From Nemertoderma westbladi (taxonomy: Eukaryota; Xenacoelomorpha; Nemertodermatida; Nemertodermatidae): a stretch of DNA of 47,112 nucleotides. The translations under genes and the position numbers were made by a program. Location: positions 1 through 47,112 of the forward strand of contig JAUCBJ010006698.1 of NCBI GenBank assembly GCA_032718475.1, given 5' to 3'. The notes below the pieces were generated by a model, which saw only the letters and a list, made by a program, of their open reading frames with translations, searched no databases and was not told where the DNA came from. Numbering within the stretch: position 1 is the first letter of the stretch; each line of letters starts with the position of its first letter. Positions 30,392 through 41,859 of the stretch are shown here, piece by piece.

Positions 30392-31048
30392 TAGCGCATT
30401 TTCTGACCAAATGTCGAATTTTTGAAACATATCTTATCTGTGTTTTCCAATATCTTGCTTAGGTTTCGAGATATCTGGGATAGAAGACACTGGCTCCGAT
30501 ATATCGCGATATCGGTAAAGGCGATGAAGTTTGGGGTTTGCATTAAATTTCTGCAAATTTCTGTGCCCAGTGGTGCCAATTGGATGTCTCCACGAGAAAG
30601 AGCACAACATTTTAATTGAGAAGGTATTTTTTTATGATTATTGGACCTACTTGTCAGTTTATAAGATAACTTCAATTCTCTGGAATAAAGACGGGACTCG
30701 AATAAGCGACTCTGCGATCTTTGCGGGATTACGCGGAATAGACTTATCGGTCATCGGAGATCTTCAAAATGTATAATCTCCAGTTCTAGTGGTCGTACGA
30801 AGTTCGTTTTAGGCTCATTCGAAAGCTCTTTTCTCAGAAAACAAAGTTACCATTTAATTTAAGATAAAATTGTTGTGAAGCAACATAACATGAGTTTGGG
30901 TAAAATATGCCTTGCAAATTTTGTTCAAGTTATGATTGCTCAGACAGCTTGCAGTTTGCATGTTGAGTGTGAGTATGAGTTTAAAAATTCGACTTTTTGG
31001 TCAGAAAAACCGCTACCCCCCCCCCCCCCCCCCCCCCCCCCCCCTTAA
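30356..31048. mobile_element. TTAA-flanked MITE with 29-nt G/C runs at its ends
   Basis: TTAA at 30356-30359 and 31045-31048 flank 685 bp. Just inside are a 29-nt G run (30363-30391, after GGA) and a 29-nt C run (31016-31044). The inverted repeat continues inward: TAGCGCATTTTCTGACCAAA on the left against AAAGTCGAATTTTTAA and GGTCAGAAAAACCGCTA on the right. TTAA target sites are typical of piggyBac-type elements, so a non-autonomous piggyBac-like MITE is plausible. Non-coding inside. Confidence 0.75.
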
Positions 31049-31494
31049 GTGTAACGATTTTCCACTGAAATGGTATGAATTTTGATTACGTCGAAAATCC
31101 CACATCATCTGTGTGAAGGTGGTTTACAAGTATTCTAAATCTGTAAAAACATTTTAATTTCGTTGAAAAAAAAGCAGATAATGGGAGTTCGAAGATATTT
31201 TATATCTGCCTGAGCAAATAAATTACAAAATGGTCTGAAACATTGTAAATAATAGAAAATTGTTCTATAATAATTTGTCCCTTTTTACGCGTGGCTAACT
31301 TATAATCCATAGATTAGGTATAATTGTATCAAAATCAAAACTCATAAAATAGGCACCTCACCAGAAATGATTGAATTGCTTACAATGAAAAAAAAAGTAA
31401 AAATTGGAAATCAAATCCAAATCCAGGTAAGATTGATAACAAATACAAAAGAAATACAAGGATTATTAAATTAATACCGGTAGTAACAAATTAA
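31049..31494. other. 3' flank of the DPAGT1-like gene
   Basis: AT-rich, with no gene. The minus-strand transcript of the neighbouring gene would end here; no polyadenylation signal was confirmed. Confidence 0.4.
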
Positions 31495-34396
31495 TTAATG
31501 TGAATCGTAAAATATTAAAGCCAATGGATACCGGACCATAAAGGCGATAGCAATCCATAGCGATTGGAGACCTAACACTAGACAGGTCAATGACCTCTCG
31601 GACATCGATCCAAACCAAAAGAGAAACAAATTCATAACAGTTAGATTACTGCACACAACCATTTCATTGGCCTTTTCTACAGTAACATCAGCCAAGTGCA
31701 ACACAGATAGAATCCTCAGGATTATACGACCGACGATACCCAACTCGGAATATTTAAACTTCGCGTAACTTGGTGACCGAAGGTTCGTAGCGGCTTGGTA
31801 ACTAGGCAACCGATGACGCGGGCAATGGATGAAACGGAACAGTTGGGGGGTCCCGTAGATAAAGTTAATGATTTGTGGCAGGAAGAACAGCAGTACGGTC
31901 TTACTGAAGTGTCCGAGAATGCCGACCACGGCGAAAGTCATCCCGGCGAAGTAGCAGTAAGTATCGCCGACGAATACCCGGGCTGGGTACCAGTTGTGTC
32001 GGAGTAGAGCCAGACTGACCCCGAGGAACGGGAGCATTATATACAGCGAGAATATATGTCGGGGGTTCGGTGACTCTACAATGTTGAAGATAACCACCGC
32101 GATAGCCAGGACAACGGACTGTCCGACCTGGGGAAATAAAACATAATATGGACAGGGGAAATAAAGTTAAACAGATTGTCTCTGCTGGGGAAACAAAGTG
32201 TAACAGATAGAGTGAGGTAGCAGGAACAACAAAAATATAGCAATAAATTTATAAACAATGAGTGGCTAGACACCTTTACCAAGCCAACCTTAGCTATTAT
32301 ATTAACGTACTGATTTTCGGGATGTATGAAGTATCTGAAGACGGAATTACATGATTGAATTTTGTGCGCCATTAAGTAATAGCCTGCATCCCTGTCTATC
32401 TTCCGGGACCGGGAGGATTCCTCCCAAATCTAAGATGATCTTTAATTATTCCTAAAAATGTATTCAACTTCAAATGAAAAAAAAGTGAACCAATTTTGCT
32501 ATTTTTTACGTTTGCAATGATTGATAGATTGTTTTATTATTAAAGCTCACTTTTGTGTCACAATAATAAAAATAATGGCTGCGGACAATTAATTTTTAGA
32601 TGGACGACAGTTATTTGAATGCTTAATATCTGGTTCGGGGACAGCGACAGCAAAAAGCAGTACTTAGCGGGAAGCCAGTTTGCTTTCTGCTGTCTGTGAG
32701 CAATTACGACAAATAATATGTTATCTGTGTGATTATTATGTCATTCAATGAACACAGACACATCCCGCAAAAGTATTACACATCAGATCATAATAGACTA
32801 AAATCTAGTTATTTAAGTCAAGGACGAGGATTAATAGTTAGTATTTAACAATAATAATGTATCATAATTATTTTATTTTTTTAGTTCTCTTTTATGAAGA
32901 CATTTTATGGATTGTGTTACAGTTTGATTGGTTTCGTTTTCAAACGGAGCCGATTGAACGATCGCAGATATACCGATCCGATACTACTAAGGCTATCCAA
33001 AGTGGGCGTGGCAGGTTGACAATTTTTAAACTTACAATTTTGAAATAAACATATCATAACCTTGATTAATGTAACTATGACAACAGTACAATATGAGCAT
33101 CTCGCGGTACATTTATTATATAACAAAACCTAAGTTTTTCTTTTCTTAATTTCTTTATTCCTCAAATAAAGTTAGAGAAACCGATAACAACCCACCTCGA
33201 GACCATTCAAGCCAGCTAGTATATTTATGGAGTTGGTGCAGAAAACGGCCATCATTCCCATATAAACGTAGTAGAAAATATGAAGATTTACAACGGGCCC
33301 GAAGAAAATACGGAGTGGAATTGGGACAACAACAGATGTCAGGTTGAAGGTAACAAAGTAAACCATTAGCAGAGGGAGGGACGCTATGGTTGGGAGAAGC
33401 AGTTTATGTCGCCATCTAAAACATACAGATAAACATAGTCACTAAAGTAGGGTGCGTGCAGGAGGAACTTAGGGAATCCTAATCCTAAGTCATCGTGGCT
33501 CAATCTAATTAATTTTGTGAAATTTCGGATATTTCCATTGACCAAAATAGTGTAGGCCTATTGGATGCCTCTCTTGTAATCTGCGATGCCCACCCCACCA
33601 GAGCAGGGAGGCTCTAAGCACTATGGTTGCCAGTGATCGCATTAAATTCACATCTCCCCGCATAGGGTGAATGGCAGTTTTAGTTTCAGCACAAATGCTT
33701 TAAAGTGACTAGCCATAGCCAGGGGGCTTTTCTGCCTTGTGTATAGGGGAGTATAGTTCTGGGGGGCCGCACTGGAAATAAGTAATAAATTTGTACGTAA
33801 TCCCAGTACTAACGGGCGAAACTTAAGTTTTACTTTTTTTTTCTTTATGATTTAATAACGTGATATATTTACCTGAGATCAAGTACGTCGTCAGCGAAAC
33901 CTAGGAATACCATACAGCAGATAGAGAGGAGGGCGGCAATGAAGCACACGAACTCTGAGTGTGGGAACTGTGTGAGTGGTTGGAGGAAATAGTCGAGGAA
34001 AGGTATCTATGGAAATAATAACTTTAACTTATATTCCAGAGCGCGAGGAGCGTAGGCCTATCAAACAGTATTGACTATTATACTTACAGGGATAAATAAG
34101 AACATTGCGCATAGGTAAACAGCTCCACATATGACACCCATAGATTCTGGTATTTTGACCTTGTCTGGAGTTCCCATGTTGACGCCGCATAATCCGGCTT
34201 TCAAAAATGGTTGCGAAAAGTTTGTAATAAGTTTAGTCGTCGATATACAACAAATCATTGAAATGATAGCGTTAGCTATTAGAGGTGCATAATGGTAGTA
34301 GTCGCTAACTACGCTACTACCGGCAGCGGTAGCTAGTAATCGGATATCCGGTACGTCTTTGGCGTCGCCGTCGTCGGTATTAGATGACGCGTCCAT
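31495..34396 (-). CDS. dpagt1: DPAGT1/ALG7, UDP-GlcNAc:dolichyl-phosphate GlcNAc-1-phosphotransferase
   Basis: Four exons on the minus strand: 34396-34088, 34006-33873, 33415-33196 and 32127-31495, all with GT-AG introns and joining in frame to 431 residues plus stop (human about 408). The enzyme moves GlcNAc-1-phosphate from UDP-GlcNAc to dolichyl phosphate in the ER membrane, the first committed step of N-glycan assembly and the target of tunicamycin. Conserved segments: [14 protein letters not shown] (exon 1), [16 protein letters not shown] with the catalytic-region Asp pair (exons 2-3), [21 protein letters not shown] and NGLEVGQS (exons 3-4), and [36 protein letters not shown] (exon 4). 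Many membrane spans, as expected. The N-terminus is about 35 residues longer than in vertebrates. Human has nine exons, so several introns are absent here. Confidence 0.96.
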
Positions 34397-36300
34397 TACG
34401 CATTGGCCATTAGTGAACGTCGGTAGAGTTTATAATTGTTTCTAAACAGGCGATGGAACGGTCATAGCACGGCACGTTGGTAGGTCTTCCAAAGCGTAGT
34501 CGTAGTGGTTACAGTTATGGTGTATGGCGTGTAGTCTGGTAGTAGGCCTAGTGAACCTGAACGAACATCAAGTTCAACTGTTCAAGTACATAAGTAACAA
34601 GTGACAAACCGACAGGCCAGTAATTCCGCTCAATTCAGGAGGATCTGATGAACAACACAACACGCTATCAGGAAGGGATATTTACTTTTACTGTTTATTA
34701 ATGCAGTACCGCGTACCGGTACCGGTAATATCAATGTAGACCTACTGACCTACAGTTCACATGATGGACAGAAAGCCTTACCAATACTGCAATACCTATA
34801 GAAATGCAGTACTACAATGCAGCATTGCGTACATACATAGTCCAGTAGTCTACATCTGACATCTGTATATAACGATAACATGGGCCTTAAACAGTTATTC
34901 TGTTATTTGTAGTTTGGCATAAAGGCTAAATGCAGTAATGTTGTCACAAAGTTCCATGTAGAATAATGTAGAATGCTAAGTAGGCCCATAGTCTTCATAC
35001 CAGTACTGATTATTACTAATTCAGCAGACGTAATTGTAGTCCAGTAGTCCCAGCTCCCAGGCTGCCAGCCAGGAGGATATCTTAGTTTGAAGCAAATTAG
35101 TACCGGTATAGTTAATGCGATTTGGAAAAACATATTAAGTTTATATAAAATCCGGAACGTTTCGTATAATTTTACAAATGCTGAACTGTACAGTATCTGG
35201 TATCGGTCGTTCTTTATTTACTACCCCTACTCGAATATTTAACATAATTATGTATACTTATGTGTAATTTTTTAGGCATAATTTTTAGGCCTACTGTTAT
35301 TTCGGATGATGATGTGTAAAGTAATTACCGGTAGTCCTATACGAAACGTTCCGGATTTTATATAAATCAAATTATTTCCAAATCGCATTAACTAGGCCTA
35401 TACTAATTTATTCAGTTACTGCAGTTAGGTTCAAGGATTAGGCATGCCTGCCCGGTGCCCATTCCTGCATTCTTCGATTCTTTTATCTACCGGCCACCGG
35501 CTGACCGGTCAGCCGGTACCTATCTACTACCGGCTGACCGCGACCGGTAGCGGTAGGTTAGTAGGTAACGGCAGACAGCAGAACGGTAGTACAAAATGAC
35601 GAGACTAAAGAAATATTCATTGAATACCGGTACCGGTATTCTTAATACTGAAATATCAGAATATAGAACGCCATGGCCCTACCTGGCACCCGCTACCCCT
35701 ACAGCTCAGCAGCTGTACAGTCCTAACTGCCTGCTAGTGCTTGCGGTACCGGTACCCAGATCAGCAGATACCGGTACCAGCAAACACTGTCGCTACTACT
35801 GTACTAGTCAGCCAGTAGAGCAGTGCTGCTGTGCTGCAGTGCGCAGTGCAGCAGTGCCAGAGTGCTGCAGTGTGCAGTGCGCAGTGCAGCAGTGCTGCAG
35901 TGGAGTACCGCAGTACCGGTATCGACAGTATGGTTAAATTATAAAGGACCTATCGTATTTTGAATTTGCCTCTATGAATTTTGGAATAAATTAACCAATG
36001 AAGAGTTAACTGAAGCATAAAGATATGGGGGACACATTACTAAGTTATGCGAACGTACCACTGGCTGACTGGTACTGTACCAGGTCGCTTTAGCAAGTTA
36101 ATGTGGACGTTCTGGAGAGGGATATGATTATCAAGGCAACACGAAGTCATTTACAAAATTTCCAATAATCGTACAGAATTCTAATAAGGTGGACCTAGGC
36201 CTATAGTATAATACTGTAGTAGTGGAATAAACCACCGGTGGAATCCGGATTTTTAATAATAATAATAAAGATGTAAATAATGATGCACAGGAATGCGCCA
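34397..36300. other. Gene-free region rich in TACCGGTA and GCAGTGC motifs
   Basis: 5' flank of the DPAGT1-like gene, followed by low-complexity DNA. TACCGGTA-like sites cluster at 34711-34730, 35101, 35326, 35622-35640, 35737-35750, 35768 and 35907. At 35815-35895 there is a GCAGTGCTGCAGTGC-type repeat. The 113-residue open frame across this stretch is repeat-derived and has no recognisable product. Confidence 0.6.
35094..35408. repeat. Inverted repeat, ~72-bp arms, ~170-bp spacer
   Basis: Left arm 35094-35168 and right arm 35337-35408. TATATAAAATCCGGAACGTT on the left pairs with AACGTTCCGGATTTTATATA on the right, as do GTTAATGCGATTTGGAAA and TTTCCAAATCGCATTAAC. Probably a MITE or fold-back remnant. 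Confidence 0.85.
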
Positions 36301-38220
36301 TTCAGGGGCGGATTAAGGACATGGCGGCCCGGGTGCACTTTTCCCCTGCTGCGCCCCCCCCCCCCCCCACCCCTGTTGTATCTGTGTTATGTAGCTTATG
36401 CTTATTGTGATATGCATTGCTTATGCATTGCGGCCTAACAGAGCTTTTTTTTACAAATTTAAGTTTGTGCGTCAAATTGAAAAATTACAAACTGAAACTA
36501 TAACACAAAATGTAACAAAACCAGCAATAAGTAACTAAAATTGAGGAATTATAAATTTGTAAATTGGCAAAATAAATTAATGATAACTTTTGGAAACTTT
36601 TTTATTTACACTTTTTTTTAACTTTTTATATTATAATTTATAATAATATATAACATAAATAATATAATATAATAATATATAATTAATTTTACATTATTTT
36701 ATATTTTTAACTTTATATTTTATGTAGAAATTAAAATAGCCAATTAATAAATTAAAACTAGTTTAACTAATTAATTAAAAAATTAAAGTAGTAAATGTAT
36801 TACTACTACTACTACTAAATACTACTTAGTATAATATATAGCATTGTGTCACCCTTATTAGAGGATAGCCCTATTGTATACACTCACTGGGATACACCAG
36901 CCGTCGAGTCAGACAACCAATAGAATCAACTCACCTTCAATATACTACAGTATGTGTCTCCTTGTCTGTGCCACTAATGAACTGCATATACCCCATGTTA
37001 AATATATACATGTTCTGGAATGAATATTTACGACATTGGCTGCGCTCCCGTTGACTACTAAGGGCCCCCATATTTTAGTTTCCCTGGCGTTCTTAACATT
37101 GTACTGTACAGTTGCAAATGTTAGCAATTGATGGAAGGCCCACACATGGGGTTGCCCAATACCCAGCCGGCTACTCCTACTGTACTCCAGTTGCCACACA
37201 ACCAATAGAATCAACTCATGTTTACTTTACTATGTTTCTACTTGTTTCTGCCACTACGAGCTGACAACAAAAACACCTGGCGGCCCCTTCCTTGGCGGCG
37301 GCGGCCCGGGTGCACCTGCACCCATTGCACCCCCTTTAATACGCTCCTGGCGCCATTGCACACAAATAATGGGCTGGGTGGGGTCAGGTACTTGGCCCTG
37401 TGCGCCAACCGAAAGGGACGCCAAAATGGCTTTCATGAGTTTTTATAATTTGCATTTTCTCGATATTATAAACAAGAACAACTTATAATTATTTAAAAAC
37501 TAATTCGGAAATATTTTTTGATAGCGGTAATAATAATTTGATAATAACTTAATCTTTCTTATGCAAAATCTGTTATCAACTAATAGCCCTTTAAAACAGG
37601 AGACAGCGGGGTTATTATCCTGATCAAAGATCAAAACTATGGAATTTACAAATGTTTGGGGGGGGGGGGGGGGGATCATGTAAGCGGATTCAATTCCGTT
37701 GCATTATCCACCCGAAAATGGGACCAGTGGCATTTTACCAATATAGCTGGCGATACGAGATTACCAATAATAATCTCGCCTCATAACCAAATTTGGGGGG
37801 GGGGGGGGGCGACACAAGCCCTAAAGCCACAGAGAGAGGTGAGAGGTCAAACCACCTCGGAGGGAGAACACAGCTAGTAGAGGCTAGCGGTGGGGGGAAA
37901 CACTCACAGGGAGTGCCAAAGTGACAATTTGTATATAAGCCAATAGCAGGCGGGGAAGCACGTGATCAGAGATAGGAAAGCATCCACTGGGTACAGAAGG
38001 CCAAGTAGAGTAAGAAGAGGTGAAACCAATATCTGTGTGTATCAATCATATATTATTCTGTATTACTGATTTACCGGTCAGTTGATCAATCACAGAGTTG
38101 CAGACCGGTCATAGTTTACGACCGTCGCCAACCAATATATATTACTGATTTACTGCTGTCATTCTGTATTCTGGTATCAATTACTGTACGTACTGATTCT
38201 GTGCTAATATCATACTGAAA
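36301..38220. other. Low-complexity and repeated DNA without genes
   Basis: Includes C or G runs at 36353-36369, 37657-37673 and 37795-37809, AT-rich DNA at 36540-36840, and a diverged direct repeat (ACAACCAATAGAATCAACTC near 36913 and 37197; GCGGCCCGGGTGCAC near 36325 and 37300). No exon recognised. Confidence 0.55.
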
Positions 38221-38433
38221 GCAAGAAAAATTCATCCCTCTCCAGGGAAAATTCGACGCAAATAACAGCTGATTACTCTCAAAAATAAAACTGTAAAATG
38301 TTCTATTGTGCTTAGTTTATTGTTTTGGTTAAAATAACGTGCCCCTGTAACCTGCTCCTTTCCCTAAATTGAGAATTTAACATTGAGGCGGGATATTAAT
38401 TCGCCAAGGCGGGTTTTGCGTCCAGTTTCCCAC
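38221..38433. mobile_element. MITE, same family as 29518-29736, left end truncated
   Basis: It shares AATTCATCCCT, CTCAAAAATAAAACTGTAA and ATTAATTCGCCAAGGCGGGT with the copy at 29518. The right TIR TTTGCGTCCAGTTTCCCACC is complete and is the reverse complement of the other copy's left TIR. The first ~20 bases of the left end are missing. Confidence 0.78.
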
Positions 38434-39695
38434 CCTATCTCCCCTTGCGACATCCTCTTGCGTCAGAACATGAGGTTATCTAGAGAGTCGTCGGTTGGGA
38501 ATCTCAGTGGTGCCCTCCCTACCCCATATACGAGACTGCCATCTGGTTCAATGTAATAATAATAATAATATCCAATTTATCCCCTTCCCATGAAAAGCAA
38601 CAGCAACAGCCGACATCCAACCAATCAGAAGAGAGATTAGCTTCACATTGCCTGCAGCATTCCTATTCCACTATTATCTTTCCATTATCAATTTCATTCT
38701 GCCTCAACACAGTTATTTAAATTCCTTGAATAATATGTAATAGAATACCTATATATTTATCCTGCTAAAGTGTTATTAGTAACCTGTGTGGTAGGCCTAC
38801 TGCAGGTGTGTAGAATAATTTATTTATTAAACTAGTTATTTGGACGGTTTTATTTTGTTGAGTTTGAGTTGTTTTATTTATATTGGATAAAATAAATGTA
38901 AGCGCCCATGTGAAAAATACCATGTGAAAACTACACTTAAAAGTGCTAGGCTACTCTACCTAAAGTATATTACAGCAGAAAGTGTAGCGTACTTCACATG
39001 GGCCAATCAGCCAATGTAATGTAAGCGCAATAAAAGCCTTAGACGGTATTAAAATTAAAGCCGGCAATTAAAACCCGTTAGACGGTATTAAGGACATTTT
39101 TCGGAAAATGTAAGCCAATATTTATTTGAAGATATCCGGCACTATTTAGGAAGAAGTTTTCTTTATTTCAGGAATAACGCTGTAATGTAAATCTTTTTTC
39201 CTGAAATATCAGTAATAATAAATCTACTAAAATGTAAATTTTACACAATAAACTACATTTATCACCCGACTAACTAATAATTTCTGTATTTATATCACGT
39301 GTTTTGTGTGATCCTTATTATTTGTTAAACAATATTAAGGAATAAAAATGAATCAATATCAATTTTAATATTATTCTTGATTATTAAATTATATATTTAT
39401 TAATGAAAAATGTTTAACAAAATTTTTTTACTTTTTCTCAAATAAAATTAATAAAATATTTATTACTTCATCTTCCCGTTAATGGTGCAGGGTGCACCGC
39501 CGTAAAAGTTTCAAGACTAGCTACTCTTTTTAGTCTTTTTCCACCCAGTGAGATATCACAGAGGTGATAAACTTTGAAAAAAAACACGAAAATACTTATT
39601 CGTCTGTTATTCTTAAGCCATCTACTAGTATATTTATTGTAAAATAACTTCATTATATTATTAATACGTTGTTGTCACCACCGCCTCACGAATTT
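38434..39695. other. AT-rich intergenic DNA
   Basis: No gene seen. It contains short direct repeats, for example CCATGTGAAAA twice near 38910 and TTAGACGGTATTAA near 39039 and 39079. The promoter of the coiled-coil gene should lie at its right end. Confidence 0.45.
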
Positions 39696-40925
39696 ATGGG
39701 ATCCCATAGCAAATTAATTACTCTAAAGGAAGTCATCAATATAGCCAATGATAGGCCAGGTATTTCAGTATACAATGAACTACCAGCCAATAGGAAAGGC
39801 AAAGAGGAGGATCTTCAAAAACTTAACCCAGTTTATTCCGATTGGAACTCGCATTCTAGAATTCCCAAGCTTGTTTACAAAATAAGCGGCAGTGGAACCG
39901 TCGATATTAACCTTAATAAGGAGTTGGGAAGATCGCGAAAAGTACGAAATGCAGGAACAACTGAATCACATCATCGTCAAAATACGAGACAAGTAGCTAA
40001 GGTTCCTGGTGCAAAGTTCGCGAGAACTGGCGAAGAAAGGGATTACCAGCCGGTAGATAACATACAAAGGAGTCTAGAACGCAATCTCGAGGAAGCTCAA
40101 GTCGCTATACAGTCGTTACTCGCTGAGGTAGATGCGTTGAAACTCGGTAACGATACTCTCACAGAGAAAGTTAAAGGTCTAACTAGAGAAAGAACTGCTC
40201 TAAAGTCGCAGGTTGAGTCGTTAAAGGTAGAGTTAGAGGCCAAAGATAATAACCGTTTGGCATCCCTTGTGGAAGAACTACATATAGCGCAATCCAAGCA
40301 ACTAGAGGTCGCGAAACAACGCATACGTCATCTGGAGGAGGAGAGAGATGATGCAATGCTTCGATTAAGGCATCGTCAGCAAACTCCCTTAAATCTTGGA
40401 GACGTTGACGATGTCGAAGAGACACGTTTCTACGCTCTATTGGAGACAATTCCGGAGTTGAGCACCCCGTACGAAGTATCCGTGGCGGGACAGACAGTTT
40501 ACGATACGTTTGGCGCCGCTATGACAAAACGCTCGGAAATCGCAGCTGAAGAACTCAAGGCTGTTATTGCGGAACGCGATGCCGTCATTGCGCGGTGCAC
40601 GAAACTACAGACGGAGATGTGGAACGCCGGTGTTACCTTGGAGACTGAGCAATACAAAGCGTTGGTGACGTCACGCGATCGGGACCGGGTGAAATGCGAG
40701 TTGCGGGATTTGGAGTCTGAGTATTTAGCGTTGCGAGCGGACGCCGCCGTGCGGGGCAGTGCGGAAGCGGAGCACGCGGTGCGGGAACTCGACGAATACC
40801 GCGATAAAATAGTCCGGTTGGAAGAACTCATGCACGTCCTGCGGAGACGGTTGCCGGGCAACGATGTAAGCCATATGGAAGCGCCCGGAGTCTATCGAAT
40901 TGACGAGGTCACCACTGCTTTGTAA
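39696..40925 (+). CDS. Unrecognised coiled-coil protein, intronless
   Basis: 409 residues from ATG at 39696 (MGSHSK...). The frame opens 27 bases earlier only at a non-ATG codon, so this ATG is the best start. Gly2 and the following Ser-rich residues could allow N-myristoylation. Residues about 1-115 are polar and probably disordered, beginning LITLKEVINIANDRPGISVY. About 120-230 is a heptad-rich coiled coil (LEEAQVAIQSLLAEVDALKL...EELHIAQSKQLEVAKQRIRH). A short globular-looking stretch (FYALLETIPELSTPYEVSVA) follows, then a second coiled coil (about 280-390). No family recognised. Codon composition changes from AT-rich at the 5' end to strongly GC-rich at the 3' end. A polyadenylation signal AATAAA follows near 41056. 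Confidence 0.8.
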   Translation: MGSHSKLITLKEVINIANDRPGISVYNELPANRKGKEEDLQKLNPVYSDWNSHSRIPKLVYKISGSGTVDINLNKELGRSRKVRNAGTTESHHRQNTRQVAKVPGAKFARTGEERDYQPVDNIQRSLERNLEEAQVAIQSLLAEVDALKLGNDTLTEKVKGLTRERTALKSQVESLKVELEAKDNNRLASLVEELHIAQSKQLEVAKQRIRHLEEERDDAMLRLRHRQQTPLNLGDVDDVEETRFYALLETIPELSTPYEVSVAGQTVYDTFGAAMTKRSEIAAEELKAVIAERDAVIARCTKLQTEMWNAGVTLETEQYKALVTSRDRDRVKCELRDLESEYLALRADAAVRGSAEAEHAVRELDEYRDKIVRLEELMHVLRRRLPGNDVSHMEAPGVYRIDEVTTAL

Positions 40926-40986
40926 CTGCGGCCAGGCGGTGCACGACGAGGTCACCACTGCTTTGTAACTGCGGCAGCCGGTGCAC
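40902..40986 (+). repeat. ~42-bp tandem duplication across the stop codon
   Basis: GACGAGGTCACCACTGCTTT and GTAACTGCGGC occur twice in a row: once as the coding end plus stop of the coiled-coil gene, once just after it (from 40944). The second copy lies entirely in the 3' untranslated region. Confidence 0.92.
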
Positions 40987-41194
40987 CTTATCGCTCATTA
41001 ATTAATTGTCACTGTTTCATAAATTACATTATATATTATAATTTTGATTGTAGGCAATAAAGTTTTTAAATGTGGAGTGTAAATATAGCTCATCGGTTAT
41101 TACTTTGTTATATATATATTATTTATTCAGTTTTAGCTTCCTTTATGAAATTGACATCTCTTTTAGTTAGACACACTGGCCACGTTTGTCATGT

Positions 41195-41650
41195 GCTGTC
41201 CACTATGATTATTCACTCCATGAGGCCGCCAAAGCACAAGATTATGCACTGTCTGGTCCTCACGGTGAAAGCAATGTCCTGTAAAGCGGAGGCGGCTCCA
41301 TTTAAGTGTCAAGCTAGGGGAGACTAATGAAATACCTCCAATCTTCTACAGAGTCTGATTGGAAATGTGATCATTGTACTTGATACAATGAACCCGGCGC
41401 AGCATTATTGTGATGTACCAAACAGAGATTTGGTAGACTTCATGGACTCCCATAGAGGAGTACCGGTACTACTGCTCTAAATAATCGGACCTTGAGGATC
41501 TGTTTTATTCTATGGGACTTCGAAATCCTGGACAGAATATTCAATGCTACCCATGCGTTCCCCTTACGTATCAGAAGGTCTTCATTAACCTGACTTTCGG
41601 ATTCGGATCCAGGATCCCAAGTAGCAGAAGTCATCCACATGACTTGGATA
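41195..41650 (-). mobile_element. LINE-B fragment
   Basis: A minus-strand block with MWMTSATWDPGSESESQV, LKVRLFRAVVPVLLYGSP and the HC.R tail equivalents. Internal deletions (loss of the CWALTAEDTKS region) and truncation at both ends. It is older than the other LINE-B copies. Confidence 0.82.
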
Positions 41651-41859
41651 GGTAGGATTAGCGATATCAGGCATGATGTTCAATAGGTAGGGAACAACAA
41701 GTAATCGCTAGTCGTCCCATACAATTACGAACCACAGTATGAATATAGTTAATGGTCAGCTTCTTTGAAAAAACATATTTGGCATTAATTAAAATAATTA
41801 CATAGCGCTGGGAGATGAGGAGGGGTCTACGTTTTTGTCTACCTCCACTGGTTATCACG

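Noticed and set aside
30310-30675. 121-residue minus-strand frame with a poly-proline stretch
   Set aside because: The prolines come from the terminal G run of the TTAA element.
35596-35937. 113-residue frame with a Cys-rich end, possible small secreted peptide
   Set aside because: Created by GCAGTGC and TACCGGTA repeats; no signal peptide or splice support.
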